DNA from: CAYOKT01 sp964404605
GTDB lineage: Bacteria; Electryoneota; Electryoneia; Electryoneales; Electryoneaceae
Length of the DNA: 38,709 bases
Assembly: GCA_964404605.1 (NCBI GenBank)
Contig: CAYOKT010000020.1
Location: forward strand, 1 to 38,709
Direction of reading: 5' to 3'
Made by a program: the position numbers and the translations under genes. This document shows positions 6,151-15,086 of the stretch, piece by piece. The number at the start of each line of letters is the position of its first letter. Within the stretch, counting starts at the first letter, position 1. Under the pieces are notes generated by a model. It saw only the letters and a list, made by a program, of their open reading frames with translations. It was not told the origin of the DNA and ran no database searches.

Positions 6151-7707
6151 TTAGAGCGGGATGTTCCCGTGCTTCTTCTTCGGGTTCCTGTCCACCTTGC
6201 TGTCGAGCATCGCGAGGGCGGTGATCAATTTCTGGCGGGTCTGGCGCGGCTCGATCACCTCGTCCACGTACCCCCGCGCGGCGGCGATGTACGGGTTCGC
6301 GAACCGCTCGCTGTACTGCCGGATGTACTCGTTGATCTTCTTCTGCATCTCGTCCGGTTGATCCGCGAAGCGGGCGAGCTCCTTGCGGAAGACGATCTCC
6401 ACCGCCCCCTCCGCGCCCATGACGGCGATTTCGGCGGAGGGCCAGGCGTAGTTCAGGTCGCCCCGGATGTGCTTGCTGTTCATCACGTCGTACGCCCCGC
6501 CGTAGGCCTTGCGGGTGATCACGGTGATCTTCGGCACGGTCGCCTCGGAATAGGCGTAGAGCAGCTTGGCGCCGTTGGCGATGATCCCCCCCCACTCCTG
6601 GTCCGTCCCCGGCAGGAACCCGGGCACATCCTCGAAGGTGATCAGCGGGATGTTGAAGGCGTCGCAGAAACGGATGAAACGCGCCGCCTTCTTCGAGCTG
6701 TTGATGTCGAGCACCCCGGCGAGCACCGCCGGCTGGTTGGCGATGATCCCCACGCTGCGCCCGCCGAGACGGGCGAAGCCGACGATGATGTTCTCCGCGT
6801 ACCTCTCGTGCACCTCGAGCAGCTCGCCGTAATCGACCACACTGCGGATGACATCCTTCATGTTATAGGGCTTGTTCGGATTCTCCGGGATGATATCATC
6901 GAGGGCTTCGTCCATGCGATCCGGGGGATCATCACAGGGCATCAGCGGCGGGTCTTCGAGGTTGTTCTGCGGGACATAGGAGAGCAGCCGGCGCATCGTC
7001 CGCAGGGTATCCATCTCGTCGTTGCAGGCGAAATGGGCGACCCCGGACTTGACCATGTGGGTGTCCGCGCCGCCGAGCTCCTCGGAGCTGACCTCCTCGT
7101 GGGTCACGGTCTTCACCACCTTCGGCCCGGTGACGAACATATAGCTCGTGGCGCGGGTCATGAGCACGAAGTCGGTGATCGCCGGGCTGTACACCGCCCC
7201 CCCGGCGCAGGGACCGAGGATGAGACTGAACTGGGGGATCACGCCGGAGGCGAGGGTGTTGCGGAGGAAGATGTCGGCGTAGGCGCCCAGGCTGACCACG
7301 CCCTCCTGCACCCGGGCACCGCCGGAGTCGTTCAGCCCGATCACCGGCGCGCCGACCTTCATCGCCATGTCCATGATCTTGCAGATCTTGGCGCCGTGAG
7401 CCTCCGACAGGGTCCCGCCGACCACGGTGAAGTCCTGGCTGAAGAGGAAGACGACGCGCCCGTCGATCCGGCCGTACCCGGTGACCACGCCGTCCCCGAG
7501 GAATGCCGGCTGCTCGAAGCCGCTGTCCGGGATGCGCGGCTTGACGAGCATGTCCACCTCCTCGAAGGTGCCGGGGTCGATCAGCAGGTCGATCCTCTCC
7601 CGGGCAGTCAGCTTCCCCTTCTTGTGCTGGATCTCGATGCGATCCTCGCCGCCGCCGAGCTGCGCCTTCCGTTTCAGCGAACGAAGCTGCTTGATTTTCT
7701 TCCCCAT
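6151..7707 (-). CDS. Acyl-CoA carboxylase carboxyltransferase subunit (PccB / methylmalonyl-CoA decarboxylase alpha type)
   Basis: 518 residues, full length for the carboxyl_trans family. Seen: N-terminal GKLTARERIDLLIDPGTFEE, the acyl-CoA/oxyanion segment GLNDSGGARVQEGV, GPCAGGAVYSPAITDF, and in the second half FEDVPGFLPGTDQEWGGII and the RKAYGGAYDVMNSKH loop. It transfers carboxyl groups between carboxybiotin and propionyl-CoA (PCC), or works in reverse in the methylmalonyl-CoA decarboxylase or transcarboxylase complex. No biotin carboxylase, biotin carrier or decarboxylase beta subunit is adjacent, so the complex cannot be assigned; partners must be encoded elsewhere. ATG at 7707 with a GGGGG tract upstream. 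A CRP/FNR-like palindrome lies about 95 nt upstream. Confidence 0.92.
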   Translation of the reverse strand: MGKKIKQLRSLKRKAQLGGGEDRIEIQHKKGKLTARERIDLLIDPGTFEEVDMLVKPRIPDSGFEQPAFLGDGVVTGYGRIDGRVVFLFSQDFTVVGGTLSEAHGAKICKIMDMAMKVGAPVIGLNDSGGARVQEGVVSLGAYADIFLRNTLASGVIPQFSLILGPCAGGAVYSPAITDFVLMTRATSYMFVTGPKVVKTVTHEEVSSEELGGADTHMVKSGVAHFACNDEMDTLRTMRRLLSYVPQNNLEDPPLMPCDDPPDRMDEALDDIIPENPNKPYNMKDVIRSVVDYGELLEVHERYAENIIVGFARLGGRSVGIIANQPAVLAGVLDINSSKKAARFIRFCDAFNIPLITFEDVPGFLPGTDQEWGGIIANGAKLLYAYSEATVPKITVITRKAYGGAYDVMNSKHIRGDLNYAWPSAEIAVMGAEGAVEIVFRKELARFADQPDEMQKKINEYIRQYSERFANPYIAAARGYVDEVIEPRQTRQKLITALAMLDSKVDRNPKKKHGNIPL

Positions 7708-7798
7708 GTCAGAACCCCCTCGACTCTCTCCCCGCGGCCGCGTGACCGGCGATCAACACGAGTGGAAACATACCACCTCGGAAAATATCGTTTTATAT

Positions 7799-7814
7799 CG
7801 TGATTGAGATCACG
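7799..7814. promoter_or_regulatory. CRP/FNR-like palindromic operator upstream of the carboxyltransferase
   Basis: CGTGATTGAGATCACG has half-sites CGTGA and TCACG with a 6-nt spacer, the geometry of CRP-family sites (TGTGA-N6-TCACA). On the minus strand it is followed by an AT-rich stretch with TATAAA, in the promoter position for the carboxyltransferase gene. It could also be a simple small hairpin. Confidence 0.35.
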
Positions 7815-7840
7815 GTCACAGGTTCTTGCAGCACGCCGCA

Positions 7841-7890
7841 TTCCTCACGGAAACCCTTATGAAACCCGGGACTGGAGTCCCGGGCCACCC
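7841..7890 (-). repeat. Dispersed two-hairpin intergenic repeat, copy C
   Basis: On the minus strand it reads GGGTGGCCCGGGACTCCAGT, then CCCGGGTTTCATAAGGG and a second small hairpin TTCC-gtga-GGAA. The first palindrome (CCCGGGACT / AGTCCCGGG) is perfect here, making this the best-preserved copy. Confidence 0.65.
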
Positions 7891-8028
7891 CTCTCCCCGC
7901 GGCTACGCAACAAGCGACCAATACGAGCGGAAATATAAGGTAAACGGCGGGTCGGGGTCGGCCCGCCCGTCCCGCCCCGTGCGCCACGCTCATTCGATAC
8001 CCCCGGCGGGGCACAGGCAGACCGCCGG

Positions 8029-10140
8029 TCAGACCATTCCGCGCCGCGTACGGATGAACCACTCGGCGGCGAGCAGGAGCACGACGGCGAGGAGAGTCGA
8101 CCACAGGCCGAAGGGGCGCCAGCGGCCCCGGATCTCCTCTCTGCCCTTCTTCGCAGGCAGGAGATCGGGCAGCGCCTCGACCTGCGATGGGAAGATCACC
8201 CTCCCGCCCGTCGCCCGCGCGACGGCGCGCAGCCGGTCCGGGCGCATCCTGAGCTCCGCCTCCTCCAGGCGGAAACGGTCGACGACGAACTCGCCGCCGC
8301 GGTCGGCCGTCTCCCCCCCGGTCCGGACCTCGGCCCGGTACTCGTACTTCCCCTCGCCCCAAGGCGCGGTGCGGGCGCGGTAACGCCCGGCGCCGAGGGG
8401 CTGGAAGTCGATCCGCCGCTCCTCCCCGCCGTGCCGCAGCACCCCCTCGACCGCCGCGTCATCCACGGGGCGCAAGCCCTCGTCGCGCACCTCCGCGATC
8501 AGCTCGATCTCCTCCCCCCCGGCGAAGAGATCGCGCGCCGGTTTGACGACGATGCGCTGTTCCTCCTCCCCGGCAGTCAGCCAGCGCAACACGCGTCCGA
8601 CCAGCTCCCGGAACCCGCGGCCCGTCGGATCGAACGGGCGGCGGGAGAGATCCCAGCGCCAGAGGCCGCCGGCTAAAACGAGAAGCGTCCTCGGACGGGT
8701 GCCGGTCACGAGGACCGCCGGGCGCTCCGGGTCCGTTTGCGCGGACGCCAGGGCGGTTCCCCCGAGCGCCAGGAGGGGAGGGACAACCACCGGCGGCGGC
8801 GAAGGCGGATCGGTGAACCAGGATCCGCCCGTGGTGAAGAGGGGATGTTCCCGCCGCGGGAGGAGGGGTGCTTCCACCGCCTGTCCGCCCGCCGGCCGGA
8901 ACCCGCCGATGCGCGGGGCGAGGGCCGCAAGCGTGGACCGGTCCGGGTCATCGCCGGTGATGACGGTCAGCGGAAGGTTCGCGGCGAGGACGGCCTCCAC
9001 GGCCTTCCGCGCCCGGTCGCCGAAGGGCGCCTGCAGGAGGAGGATCGCCGCATCCACCTCCTCCAGCGCGCCGGCGTCGGGCCAGCTCCCCCGCACCGGT
9101 CTTCGCATCCTCCCGCCGCCGATGACGATCTTCGCATCCGTGTCCTTGTCGGATTCGAGAACGCGGGCGAAGGACGCCGCATCCGGCGAAGGCGACCCGG
9201 CGAGGAGCAGCACCGTCCTGCGGCGCCGGGCGACACGCACCGCAACCCGGCGCGAGTTGTTCTCCACGCTGCGCTCCCCCTCCAGCGTCCGGACCCCCAC
9301 GCGCCAGCTCGCCACGCCCGCCGTCTCCGGGATGACATCGAAGCGCAGGGTAGTCTCGCTCCAGTTCCCCGCAAAATGGACCGTGTCGGCCGCGACAGTG
9401 CGGCCGTCATCCGCGAGAACCGTCACCACGCTGCTGTCGCCCCCGGCCCCCGCGGCGCGGAGAGTGACATCCAGCGGAACCGACTCCCCGACATAGGCCA
9501 CTTCCGGACCGACGACCCCGCTGAGGACGAGGTCCTTGGGAGGCAGGCTGTCGCCCACCGCGACGGCGAACATGGGAACGCCGAGCTTCCTCGCCTCCGC
9601 CGCGCCCGAGCCGCCCTGGTTGAATGCGCCGTCGCTGATGAGAAGCACCGCATCCGGCGGACCCTCGGGCCGGCGGGCCAATTCGCCGAGGGCGGCGGCG
9701 AGGTCGGTCACCGGACCGGTCGGGCCGGGGGGATTCTTCTTCGTCCAGGGCCGGAGAGCATCGGAGAAGGTGAAGCGCTGCAACCTCGCCTGCCGGTTGA
9801 CCGCCTTCCATACCGGGTTCGCCAGCAATTCACGGACCACCTCGTCCCGGTCTCCCCGGGGGTCGGTGAATCCCATGGATGCGCTGCGGTCGAGGAGCAC
9901 GGCCACCCGGGTCCGGGCGGGGGACTCAACCCGCCAGTGCAGCTCGACCCCCGTGAGCAGCGCCCACACGGCGACCAGGGCGAAGGCGCGGAGAAGGGCG
10001 AGAACGGCGCGCCGGGCCGGGCCCACGGGTGGGCGGGTCCAACGGTAGCTCCAGGCCGCCAGCCCGGCCAGCAGGAGAGCGCCGAGGACCACCCAACCGA
10101 AGGGGACTGCGGCACGCAGAAAAATCACCAGCGGGATCAA
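8029..10140 (-). CDS. Membrane-anchored VWA-domain protein, function unknown
   Basis: 703 residues. Two hydrophobic helices lie near the N-terminus (about 12-30 and 44-63) and one at the C-terminus (LWSTLLAVVLLLAAEWFI). A von Willebrand A domain follows, with metal-site DRSAS at residues 84-88 and LISDGAFNQGG further on. Between is a large periplasmic region with Ig/beta-sandwich-like segments and a glutamine-amidotransferase-like middle. The architecture is seen in many uncharacterised bacterial membrane proteins next to BatA-like genes; no MoxR ATPase is present here. The start is TTG, chosen because GAGGAG lies 7-8 nt upstream; it starts just after the tsaD stop, suggesting co-transcription with tsaD. 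Confidence 0.8.
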   Translation of the reverse strand: MIPLVIFLRAAVPFGWVVLGALLLAGLAAWSYRWTRPPVGPARRAVLALLRAFALVAVWALLTGVELHWRVESPARTRVAVLLDRSASMGFTDPRGDRDEVVRELLANPVWKAVNRQARLQRFTFSDALRPWTKKNPPGPTGPVTDLAAALGELARRPEGPPDAVLLISDGAFNQGGSGAAEARKLGVPMFAVAVGDSLPPKDLVLSGVVGPEVAYVGESVPLDVTLRAAGAGGDSSVVTVLADDGRTVAADTVHFAGNWSETTLRFDVIPETAGVASWRVGVRTLEGERSVENNSRRVAVRVARRRRTVLLLAGSPSPDAASFARVLESDKDTDAKIVIGGGRMRRPVRGSWPDAGALEEVDAAILLLQAPFGDRARKAVEAVLAANLPLTVITGDDPDRSTLAALAPRIGGFRPAGGQAVEAPLLPRREHPLFTTGGSWFTDPPSPPPVVVPPLLALGGTALASAQTDPERPAVLVTGTRPRTLLVLAGGLWRWDLSRRPFDPTGRGFRELVGRVLRWLTAGEEEQRIVVKPARDLFAGGEEIELIAEVRDEGLRPVDDAAVEGVLRHGGEERRIDFQPLGAGRYRARTAPWGEGKYEYRAEVRTGGETADRGGEFVVDRFRLEEAELRMRPDRLRAVARATGGRVIFPSQVEALPDLLPAKKGREEIRGRWRPFGLWSTLLAVVLLLAAEWFIRTRRGMV

Positions 10141-10144
10141 GGGC

Positions 10145-11149
10145 TCACTCCTCGCCTGCGAGAGTGAGGTTCGGGTCGGCCTCGAGGGTGAGCGGGTCGC
10201 CGCCCCGCTCGAGGAGGGAGCGCCAGCCGACCCAGGCGATCATCGCCCCGTTGTCCGTGCACCACTGGACGGGGGGAACGACGAGTTCGACCTCCCGGTT
10301 GCGGCAGGCCGTCTCGACCCGGCGGCGGAGCAGCCGGTTCGCCGCGACACCGCCCGAGATCATGACACTCCGGTACCGGTCCTTCTCGAGCGCCCGCTCG
10401 AGGCGCAGGACGAGCTGAGTCACAGCCGCCTCCTCGAAGGAAGCGGCGATGTCCGCCTCCCACCCGGTAGCGCCCTCGCGCTTCAGCGCCTCGACCTGCC
10501 GCAGGACGGCGGTCTTCAACCCGCTGAAACTGAAGCTGAAGGCATCGGTCCCCCGCGCGACGGGGAAAGAGTACTTCCCGCCGTCTCCGCCCTCGGCGAG
10601 GCGGGAGAGTTCCGCGCCCGCGGGGTACGGCAGGCCGAGCAGGCCGCCCACCTTGTCGAACGCCTCCCCGGCGGCGTCATCGAGGGTTCCCCCGAGGAAG
10701 GTGTACCGGCCGAATCCGTCCACGCGGAAGAGTTCCGTATGCCCCCCGCTGACGAGGAGGGCCAGGGCCGGCATCGGCACCGTCCGGCCGGCCCCCTCCG
10801 CAGCCCAGAGATGGCCCTCGAGGTGATTCACCCCGACAAAGGGAATATCCCGCGCCACGGCGAGCCCCTTGGCGAAGCTGACGCCGACCAGCAGCGCCCC
10901 GATCAGGCCGGGGCCGCGTGTGGCGGCGACGCCGTCCAGACCGGCACAGGTCCAGCGGTTGTCCGCGAGGATCTCCCCGACCATGCGCGAGAGTGTCTTC
11001 TGGTGCAATCGGCTGGCGATCTCCGGGACCACGCCGCCCCAGCGGGCGTGAATCTCCTGGGTCGCCACGCGGGCGTCGAGGACGGCCCCGTCCTCCACGA
11101 GGGCCACCCCGGTCTCATCACAGGAGGTTTCAATGCCGAGCAGCTTCAT
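10145..11149 (-). CDS. tsaD: tRNA N6-adenosine threonylcarbamoyltransferase TsaD
   Basis: 334 residues, the normal family length. TsaD transfers threonylcarbamoyl from TC-AMP to A37 of ANN-decoding tRNAs, in a complex with TsaB and TsaE. Diagnostic features: N-terminal LGIETSCDETGVALV, metal-binding NHLEGHLWA (His109, His113), LLVSGGHTEL, FSGLKTAV, and the C-terminal SGGVAANRLLRR with CTDNGAMIAW. Its ATG overlaps the stop of the upstream YbbR gene (ATGA), and it is followed by the VWA gene, so three genes form one minus-strand unit. Confidence 0.97.
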   Translation of the reverse strand: MKLLGIETSCDETGVALVEDGAVLDARVATQEIHARWGGVVPEIASRLHQKTLSRMVGEILADNRWTCAGLDGVAATRGPGLIGALLVGVSFAKGLAVARDIPFVGVNHLEGHLWAAEGAGRTVPMPALALLVSGGHTELFRVDGFGRYTFLGGTLDDAAGEAFDKVGGLLGLPYPAGAELSRLAEGGDGGKYSFPVARGTDAFSFSFSGLKTAVLRQVEALKREGATGWEADIAASFEEAAVTQLVLRLERALEKDRYRSVMISGGVAANRLLRRRVETACRNREVELVVPPVQWCTDNGAMIAWVGWRSLLERGGDPLTLEADPNLTLAGEE

Positions 11150-12087
11150 CGAGGTTCGAGCACCTCCACCCGAACACGAACGAGGGAGGGCGAAAGATCC
11201 ACCAGCTCCACGCCCGGCGGAAGGGTGATAAACGGGGCATATTCGCGCTGGTCGGGTTTCCAGTCGCGGTAGCTCAAGCCCACCAGGAGGGAATCGGCGG
11301 TCAACCCGGCGAGGCGCCCCGCCGCGCCGCGCACGCGGACGGTGACGGTGGAGGGCTCGATGATCGCCCGGCGGCTGCGAGGCACGCGGGATATCTGCAC
11401 CGGGACACGGCTGATCTTCCGCTCACCGATCCTGTCGATGGGAATGTGCACCCGCACCTGCTCCGGCTCCGTGCGCAACCGTTTACTGCTTCGCGCTACG
11501 GGGACCATCTCGTCACGGGATTTGTTCAGCCCGACGAAGACACGCTCCTCGGTCTCGACCTTTCTCAGACGCCGCATCAGGCTGCGCGGCCCGACGACGA
11601 GCACGCTCTCCGGATCGAGAGTCACCCTCCCCGGCACCATGTAGCCCGCCTGGGGGGTCACCTCGATGCGGGGGACGACGGGCAGGCGCTCGAGATATTC
11701 ATCCTCGAGGATCACCTTCACCGTCTCCGGTTCGATCACCGCAAGGGGGGTAACATTCATTCCGGGAGGCAGCACCACCTGGTCGGTCCGCACCGGGTAG
11801 TCGTAGAAGTAGTTGATCGTGTGGATGTCCAGCTCCACCCTCGGGTGCTGAATGTACCGGAGGATGAGCAGATCCTTGCCCGGGCCGGAGAATTTCACCT
11901 GCGCCGTCACGGGAACATCGGACACCAGGATCTTGTTCGGCTTCATCTTGGCGAGGACGAGGGGAACCTGCATCTCCGTCTCGTACACCTGCTGGTTGAC
12001 GACGAAGAACCAGAGCAGGATGGCGAGGAGGAGCAGGTTCAGCTTGATTTTCCACTGGTACAGCAGGCGCTGGAGAAGTGTTTTCAT
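11146..12087 (-). CDS. YbbR-like domain protein (CdaR-like)
   Basis: 313 residues. One N-terminal membrane helix (about residues 17-33, LNLLLLAILLWFFVVN), then an extracytoplasmic region with YbbR-type repeats (for example VPLVLAKMKPNKILVSDVPV; VEPETVKV-like IEPETVKVILEDEYLERL; DPESVLVVGPRSLMRRLRKVET). In Firmicutes the YbbR protein CdaR regulates the c-di-AMP cyclase CdaA next to it. No cdaA gene is next to this one; a glycosyltransferase lies upstream instead. Translationally coupled to tsaD by a 4-nt overlap. The role is inferred from domain only. Confidence 0.8.
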   Translation of the reverse strand: MKTLLQRLLYQWKIKLNLLLLAILLWFFVVNQQVYETEMQVPLVLAKMKPNKILVSDVPVTAQVKFSGPGKDLLILRYIQHPRVELDIHTINYFYDYPVRTDQVVLPPGMNVTPLAVIEPETVKVILEDEYLERLPVVPRIEVTPQAGYMVPGRVTLDPESVLVVGPRSLMRRLRKVETEERVFVGLNKSRDEMVPVARSSKRLRTEPEQVRVHIPIDRIGERKISRVPVQISRVPRSRRAIIEPSTVTVRVRGAAGRLAGLTADSLLVGLSYRDWKPDQREYAPFITLPPGVELVDLSPSLVRVRVEVLEPR

Positions 12088-12163
12088 CGTCGCTTTCCCA
12101 TCGGCCGGGCGCCGGTTCCCGAAGAGTCGCCCTCATCCCGGACCGCGGTAGTCAAAGCCTTGG

Positions 12164-12169
12164 AAGATA
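12164..12169 (-). promoter_or_regulatory. Promoter -10-like element upstream of the YbbR gene
   Basis: On the minus strand the site reads CTATCTTCCAAGG, close to CTATATTCAAGG at 28294 and CTATATTCAAACC at 28144. It lies about 77 nt before the YbbR ATG, in the only intergenic gap of that unit. No clear -35 was found. Confidence 0.3.
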
Positions 12170-12234
12170 GAACGTAAGGTACGATCACCCGGCGGGTTTT
12201 TCCAGCGCTCGCGAAGAGCGCGTCCGGCGGATGG

Positions 12235-13974
12235 TCAGCCGCCGGGGCCGTCTCCACCACCGGAAGACGACGCCCCGGTCTCCCCCGCATCGCCGGGCAG
12301 GGGCGGTTTCAGCCGGCCCGAAAGGTCACGCCGCAGGTAGAGGCGAAACCCATCATAGCTCCCGGCATCGAGGTAGGCCCTGCGGATGAACGCCTCGAGC
12401 TGCCGTTGTCCGCGCAGGGGGTACTTTCCCCAGAACTGGTAACCGGCGGCGGCCGCATCGACGATCAACGCGGGAGGGTTGCTCGTCAGATCCTTCTGCA
12501 ACAGCGGCCAGCTCCCGGGGATGATCCAGGGGGTGGTGTCCACCCCCGGTGCGGCGTTCACCCAGGGTACGAGACCGACGAGATAATTGTCGTTGATGAA
12601 GCGGGAGGAGCAGTCCCGCCGCGACCAGAGGTAGATCTCCGGCGCAAAGCCCCAAATCCAGATGTTCTCCGCCGGGAGGGCCAGCTCGCGGATTTCGCGG
12701 ATCAGCTTCGGGAACGTCGGGCCGGGCGACTGGTGCCGGGCGGCGAGACGGACCCGCGCGCTCCAGGCATCCCCGTGGAAGATGACCACCGGCTGCAGGA
12801 GACCGAGAAACAGGAGCGCCGCCGCCGCGAGGGAAGCCGGACTGCTCCACCTCAAGCCCCACCGCTTCGCCAGCGCCGCGAAGTGGCCCGCTCCTTCGCC
12901 GGCGAGCCACCCGGCGAACGCCGCCGCGGGGAGAAAGTAGTGGCCGAAGAGGCGCGCCCCGGCGAGGGCGGCGAGAAGGGCGGCGAGGAATCCCGCCAGG
13001 AGAACCGTTCCGCGCGCCCGGCGCCGGCTCTCGCCCCCGAGAAGCGCCGCCGCCCCGGAAGCCGCCAGCGCCACGATCAGCATCTGGGGCAGCGCCCACT
13101 GCCAGGCGGTGTTCCACAGCCCCCGGAAAAAGGAAAGGTCGTACTCCCCGACGCCGAGGTAGAAGAGGTTGTAGCCGATGTACATCCGCAGGTAATCGGG
13201 CAGTCCGCCGGCGATGAACATCGGCAGGCAGAGCAGGAGATACGCGGCCAGGGCGGCGAGAAGGGTGCCGAACACCACTCCCAACTCACCGAAGCGTCGC
13301 TCCCGCCCGGGCATCCTCGCCGCCCAGGCGGCCAGCAGAAGCACCAGCGAGATCAGGAGGGCGTGGATCTTGAACCAGGTCGCCAGTGCGATCAGAATCC
13401 CCGTGGCCGCCGGCCGGGCCCGGCCCCCCTCCGCCCAGCTCAGGAGCAGCCAGGCGGCTGCGAGGAGAAACGGGAGGAGGAACGTCTCGGTCAAGGCCGC
13501 CACCGCATCGGCAGGCAGATACCCCCCGACGGCAACCGCCGCGAAGGCAGCCCCGAGCACCCCGACCCGGTCGCCGTGCCTGCGGTGGAGCGCCTCGCCC
13601 ACCACCCACGCTCCGGCGATATGCGCCGCCAGCGCCGCCAGCCGGACCGCCCCCATGCTCCACGGCCCGAAGAGGTCGAAGAGGGAACGGTAGAGGTAGA
13701 AGATTCCCGGGGCCGCGTGGTCCCAGGCATCGCGGTAGGGCAGTCCCCCGCGCTGGATCGCGCGCGCGACGAGGGCGTAGAGCCCCTCGTCCGAGTTGAG
13801 AACGTCGAGACCGAAGTAGGGCAACCGAACGGCGAGGACCGCGAGGGCAGGGACACCGAGGCGCAGAGAGAGGGGAAGTCTCCCACCCTTGCGGGCACCC
13901 CGGTTCCCGGTGGGACCGCTCCGCCCGGCGGCGGGTTCTACGGGTTCCTCTTTTGCAGGAGTGCGAGCATCCAT
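12235..13974 (-). CDS. Polytopic membrane glycosyltransferase (GT39/ArnT-like, GT-C fold)
   Basis: 579 residues with roughly ten or more hydrophobic helices. The first extracytoplasmic loop contains NSDEGLYALVARAIQRG, with the acidic pair Asp62-Glu63 typical of dolichyl-phosphate/undecaprenyl-phosphate-dependent GT-C enzymes, followed by GGLPYRDAWDHAAPGIFYL, a common family segment. A soluble C-terminal portion (about 410-560) is followed by a Gly/Ser-rich tail. It probably transfers a sugar from a lipid carrier to lipid A, protein or glycan outside the membrane; acceptor unknown. Its start overlaps the 3' end of the esterase gene by 37 nt, implying coupled translation. Confidence 0.82.
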   Translation of the reverse strand: MDARTPAKEEPVEPAAGRSGPTGNRGARKGGRLPLSLRLGVPALAVLAVRLPYFGLDVLNSDEGLYALVARAIQRGGLPYRDAWDHAAPGIFYLYRSLFDLFGPWSMGAVRLAALAAHIAGAWVVGEALHRRHGDRVGVLGAAFAAVAVGGYLPADAVAALTETFLLPFLLAAAWLLLSWAEGGRARPAATGILIALATWFKIHALLISLVLLLAAWAARMPGRERRFGELGVVFGTLLAALAAYLLLCLPMFIAGGLPDYLRMYIGYNLFYLGVGEYDLSFFRGLWNTAWQWALPQMLIVALAASGAAALLGGESRRRARGTVLLAGFLAALLAALAGARLFGHYFLPAAAFAGWLAGEGAGHFAALAKRWGLRWSSPASLAAAALLFLGLLQPVVIFHGDAWSARVRLAARHQSPGPTFPKLIREIRELALPAENIWIWGFAPEIYLWSRRDCSSRFINDNYLVGLVPWVNAAPGVDTTPWIIPGSWPLLQKDLTSNPPALIVDAAAAGYQFWGKYPLRGQRQLEAFIRRAYLDAGSYDGFRLYLRRDLSGRLKPPLPGDAGETGASSSGGGDGPGG

Positions 13975-15083
13975 TCGCCGAGATCCACCACCATCTCATC
14001 ACAGATGTCGTGTCCCACGGGGTAGGTGTGCGCGGTCACCTCCACCCCCGCCGCCGACGCCAGGTCCCGGGCGAGGTTCGCCTCGGAGACGTTGAACACC
14101 CGGTCCCGGTCGCCATGGGCGATGAACAGGGCGACCTTTCCCCTCGCGAGGGGGAGAAAGGCGGTGGAGTCGCGCCGCCCCTCGGGCAGGTAGCCGCAGA
14201 GCGCACCGGCGCCGAGGTACAGGGAGGGCGTCTCCTCCGCCGCGATATAGGCCATCGCCGCGCCCTGGCTGAAGCCGACGAGGAAAACGCGCGACGTGTC
14301 CAGGTTCAGCCGGTTCGCCGCATCCCGGACGAGATCCCGCAGCCAGAGCGCCATCAGGCGCTGCGCCTCGTTCGCCCGGGCCGTGTCCCCGACGAGGAAC
14401 GCCTCGCGCGGCCAGTATTCGAACCCCCCGGTCTGTTCGCTCACCGGGTAGGGCGCGCGCGGCAGCAGGTAGACCATGTCCGGGAGCGCCAGCCGCACGG
14501 GGAGATCCTCCTGGTCATCCATGTCTCCGCCGCGACCGTGGAGCAGGATCGTCACCGGGTGGGGCGGCCCCTGGTCGCTGTACACGGCGGGCAGGGCCAC
14601 CCGATAGGGAGCGATTCGCTGCTGCAGGGTGTAGAGCGGCGCCGGCCGGCGCGTGACGCTCGCGCGTTCCAGCCTCGACAACTCGCCGATGCGGTCGAGG
14701 ATGCGCGCGAACTCGAGATCGCCGTGCAGGGTGGTCAGGTCCGGGTCGCGGGATGTCCAGGTGGAATCCCGCCAGCCCGCGGTCACGGCGTCCTCGAGAG
14801 TCCGCAGCGCCTCGTCCTTCCGGCCGAGCAGGGCAAAGGCGCAAGCGTAGTTGTACCAGGCGACGACGTCGCCCGGGTTCGCCTCGAGCCAGCGCTCGTA
14901 CAGCGAGGCCGCCAGCTCGGCATCCCCGGCGACGAGGGCGGTCTCCGCCTTGTCTTTCATCGAGGGTCCGCCGGGGGTCGGCCTCGAAAAGGCCGGTTGC
15001 AGCGATAAAAGCAGAATGAGCGAGATTCCGACGAACGGCGTCTTCCATCTCCGGGCGGACCCGCCACGAACCGGATGCTCCAT
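13938..15083 (-). CDS. Secreted TPR-linked alpha/beta hydrolase (phospholipase/carboxylesterase family)
   Basis: 381 residues. An N-terminal signal-like helix (FVGISLILLLSLQPAFS) precedes a short TPR-like segment (about 50-105, LYERWLEANPGDVVAWYNYA), then an Abhydrolase_2-type domain. Catalytic residues seen: Ser272 in GFSQGAAMA, Asp327 in HGDRDRVFNV, His358 in YPVGHDICDEM, with HGRGGD forming the oxyanion loop. It probably hydrolyses ester bonds in the periplasm; substrate unknown. Two adjacent ATGs are possible; the second (15083) has the better spacing from GGGAGG. Confidence 0.85.
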   Translation of the reverse strand: MEHPVRGGSARRWKTPFVGISLILLLSLQPAFSRPTPGGPSMKDKAETALVAGDAELAASLYERWLEANPGDVVAWYNYACAFALLGRKDEALRTLEDAVTAGWRDSTWTSRDPDLTTLHGDLEFARILDRIGELSRLERASVTRRPAPLYTLQQRIAPYRVALPAVYSDQGPPHPVTILLHGRGGDMDDQEDLPVRLALPDMVYLLPRAPYPVSEQTGGFEYWPREAFLVGDTARANEAQRLMALWLRDLVRDAANRLNLDTSRVFLVGFSQGAAMAYIAAEETPSLYLGAGALCGYLPEGRRDSTAFLPLARGKVALFIAHGDRDRVFNVSEANLARDLASAAGVEVTAHTYPVGHDICDEMVVDLGEWMLALLQKRNP

Positions 15084-15086
15084 CAT

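Larger units (their letters stand above)
7726..7937. repeat. Pair of degenerate 47-nt direct repeats
   Basis: 7726-7772 and 7891-7937 both begin CTCTCCCCGCGGC and end GGAAAyATA; 37 of 47 positions agree and most differences are transitions. They bracket the CRP-like palindrome and copy C of the two-hairpin repeat. The stretch 7708-8028 otherwise has no supported gene. Confidence 0.5.

Noticed and set aside
12205..12221. Terminator after the GT39-like gene
   Set aside because: GCGCTC/GAGCGC is a short stem and on the minus strand it is followed by A residues, not T.
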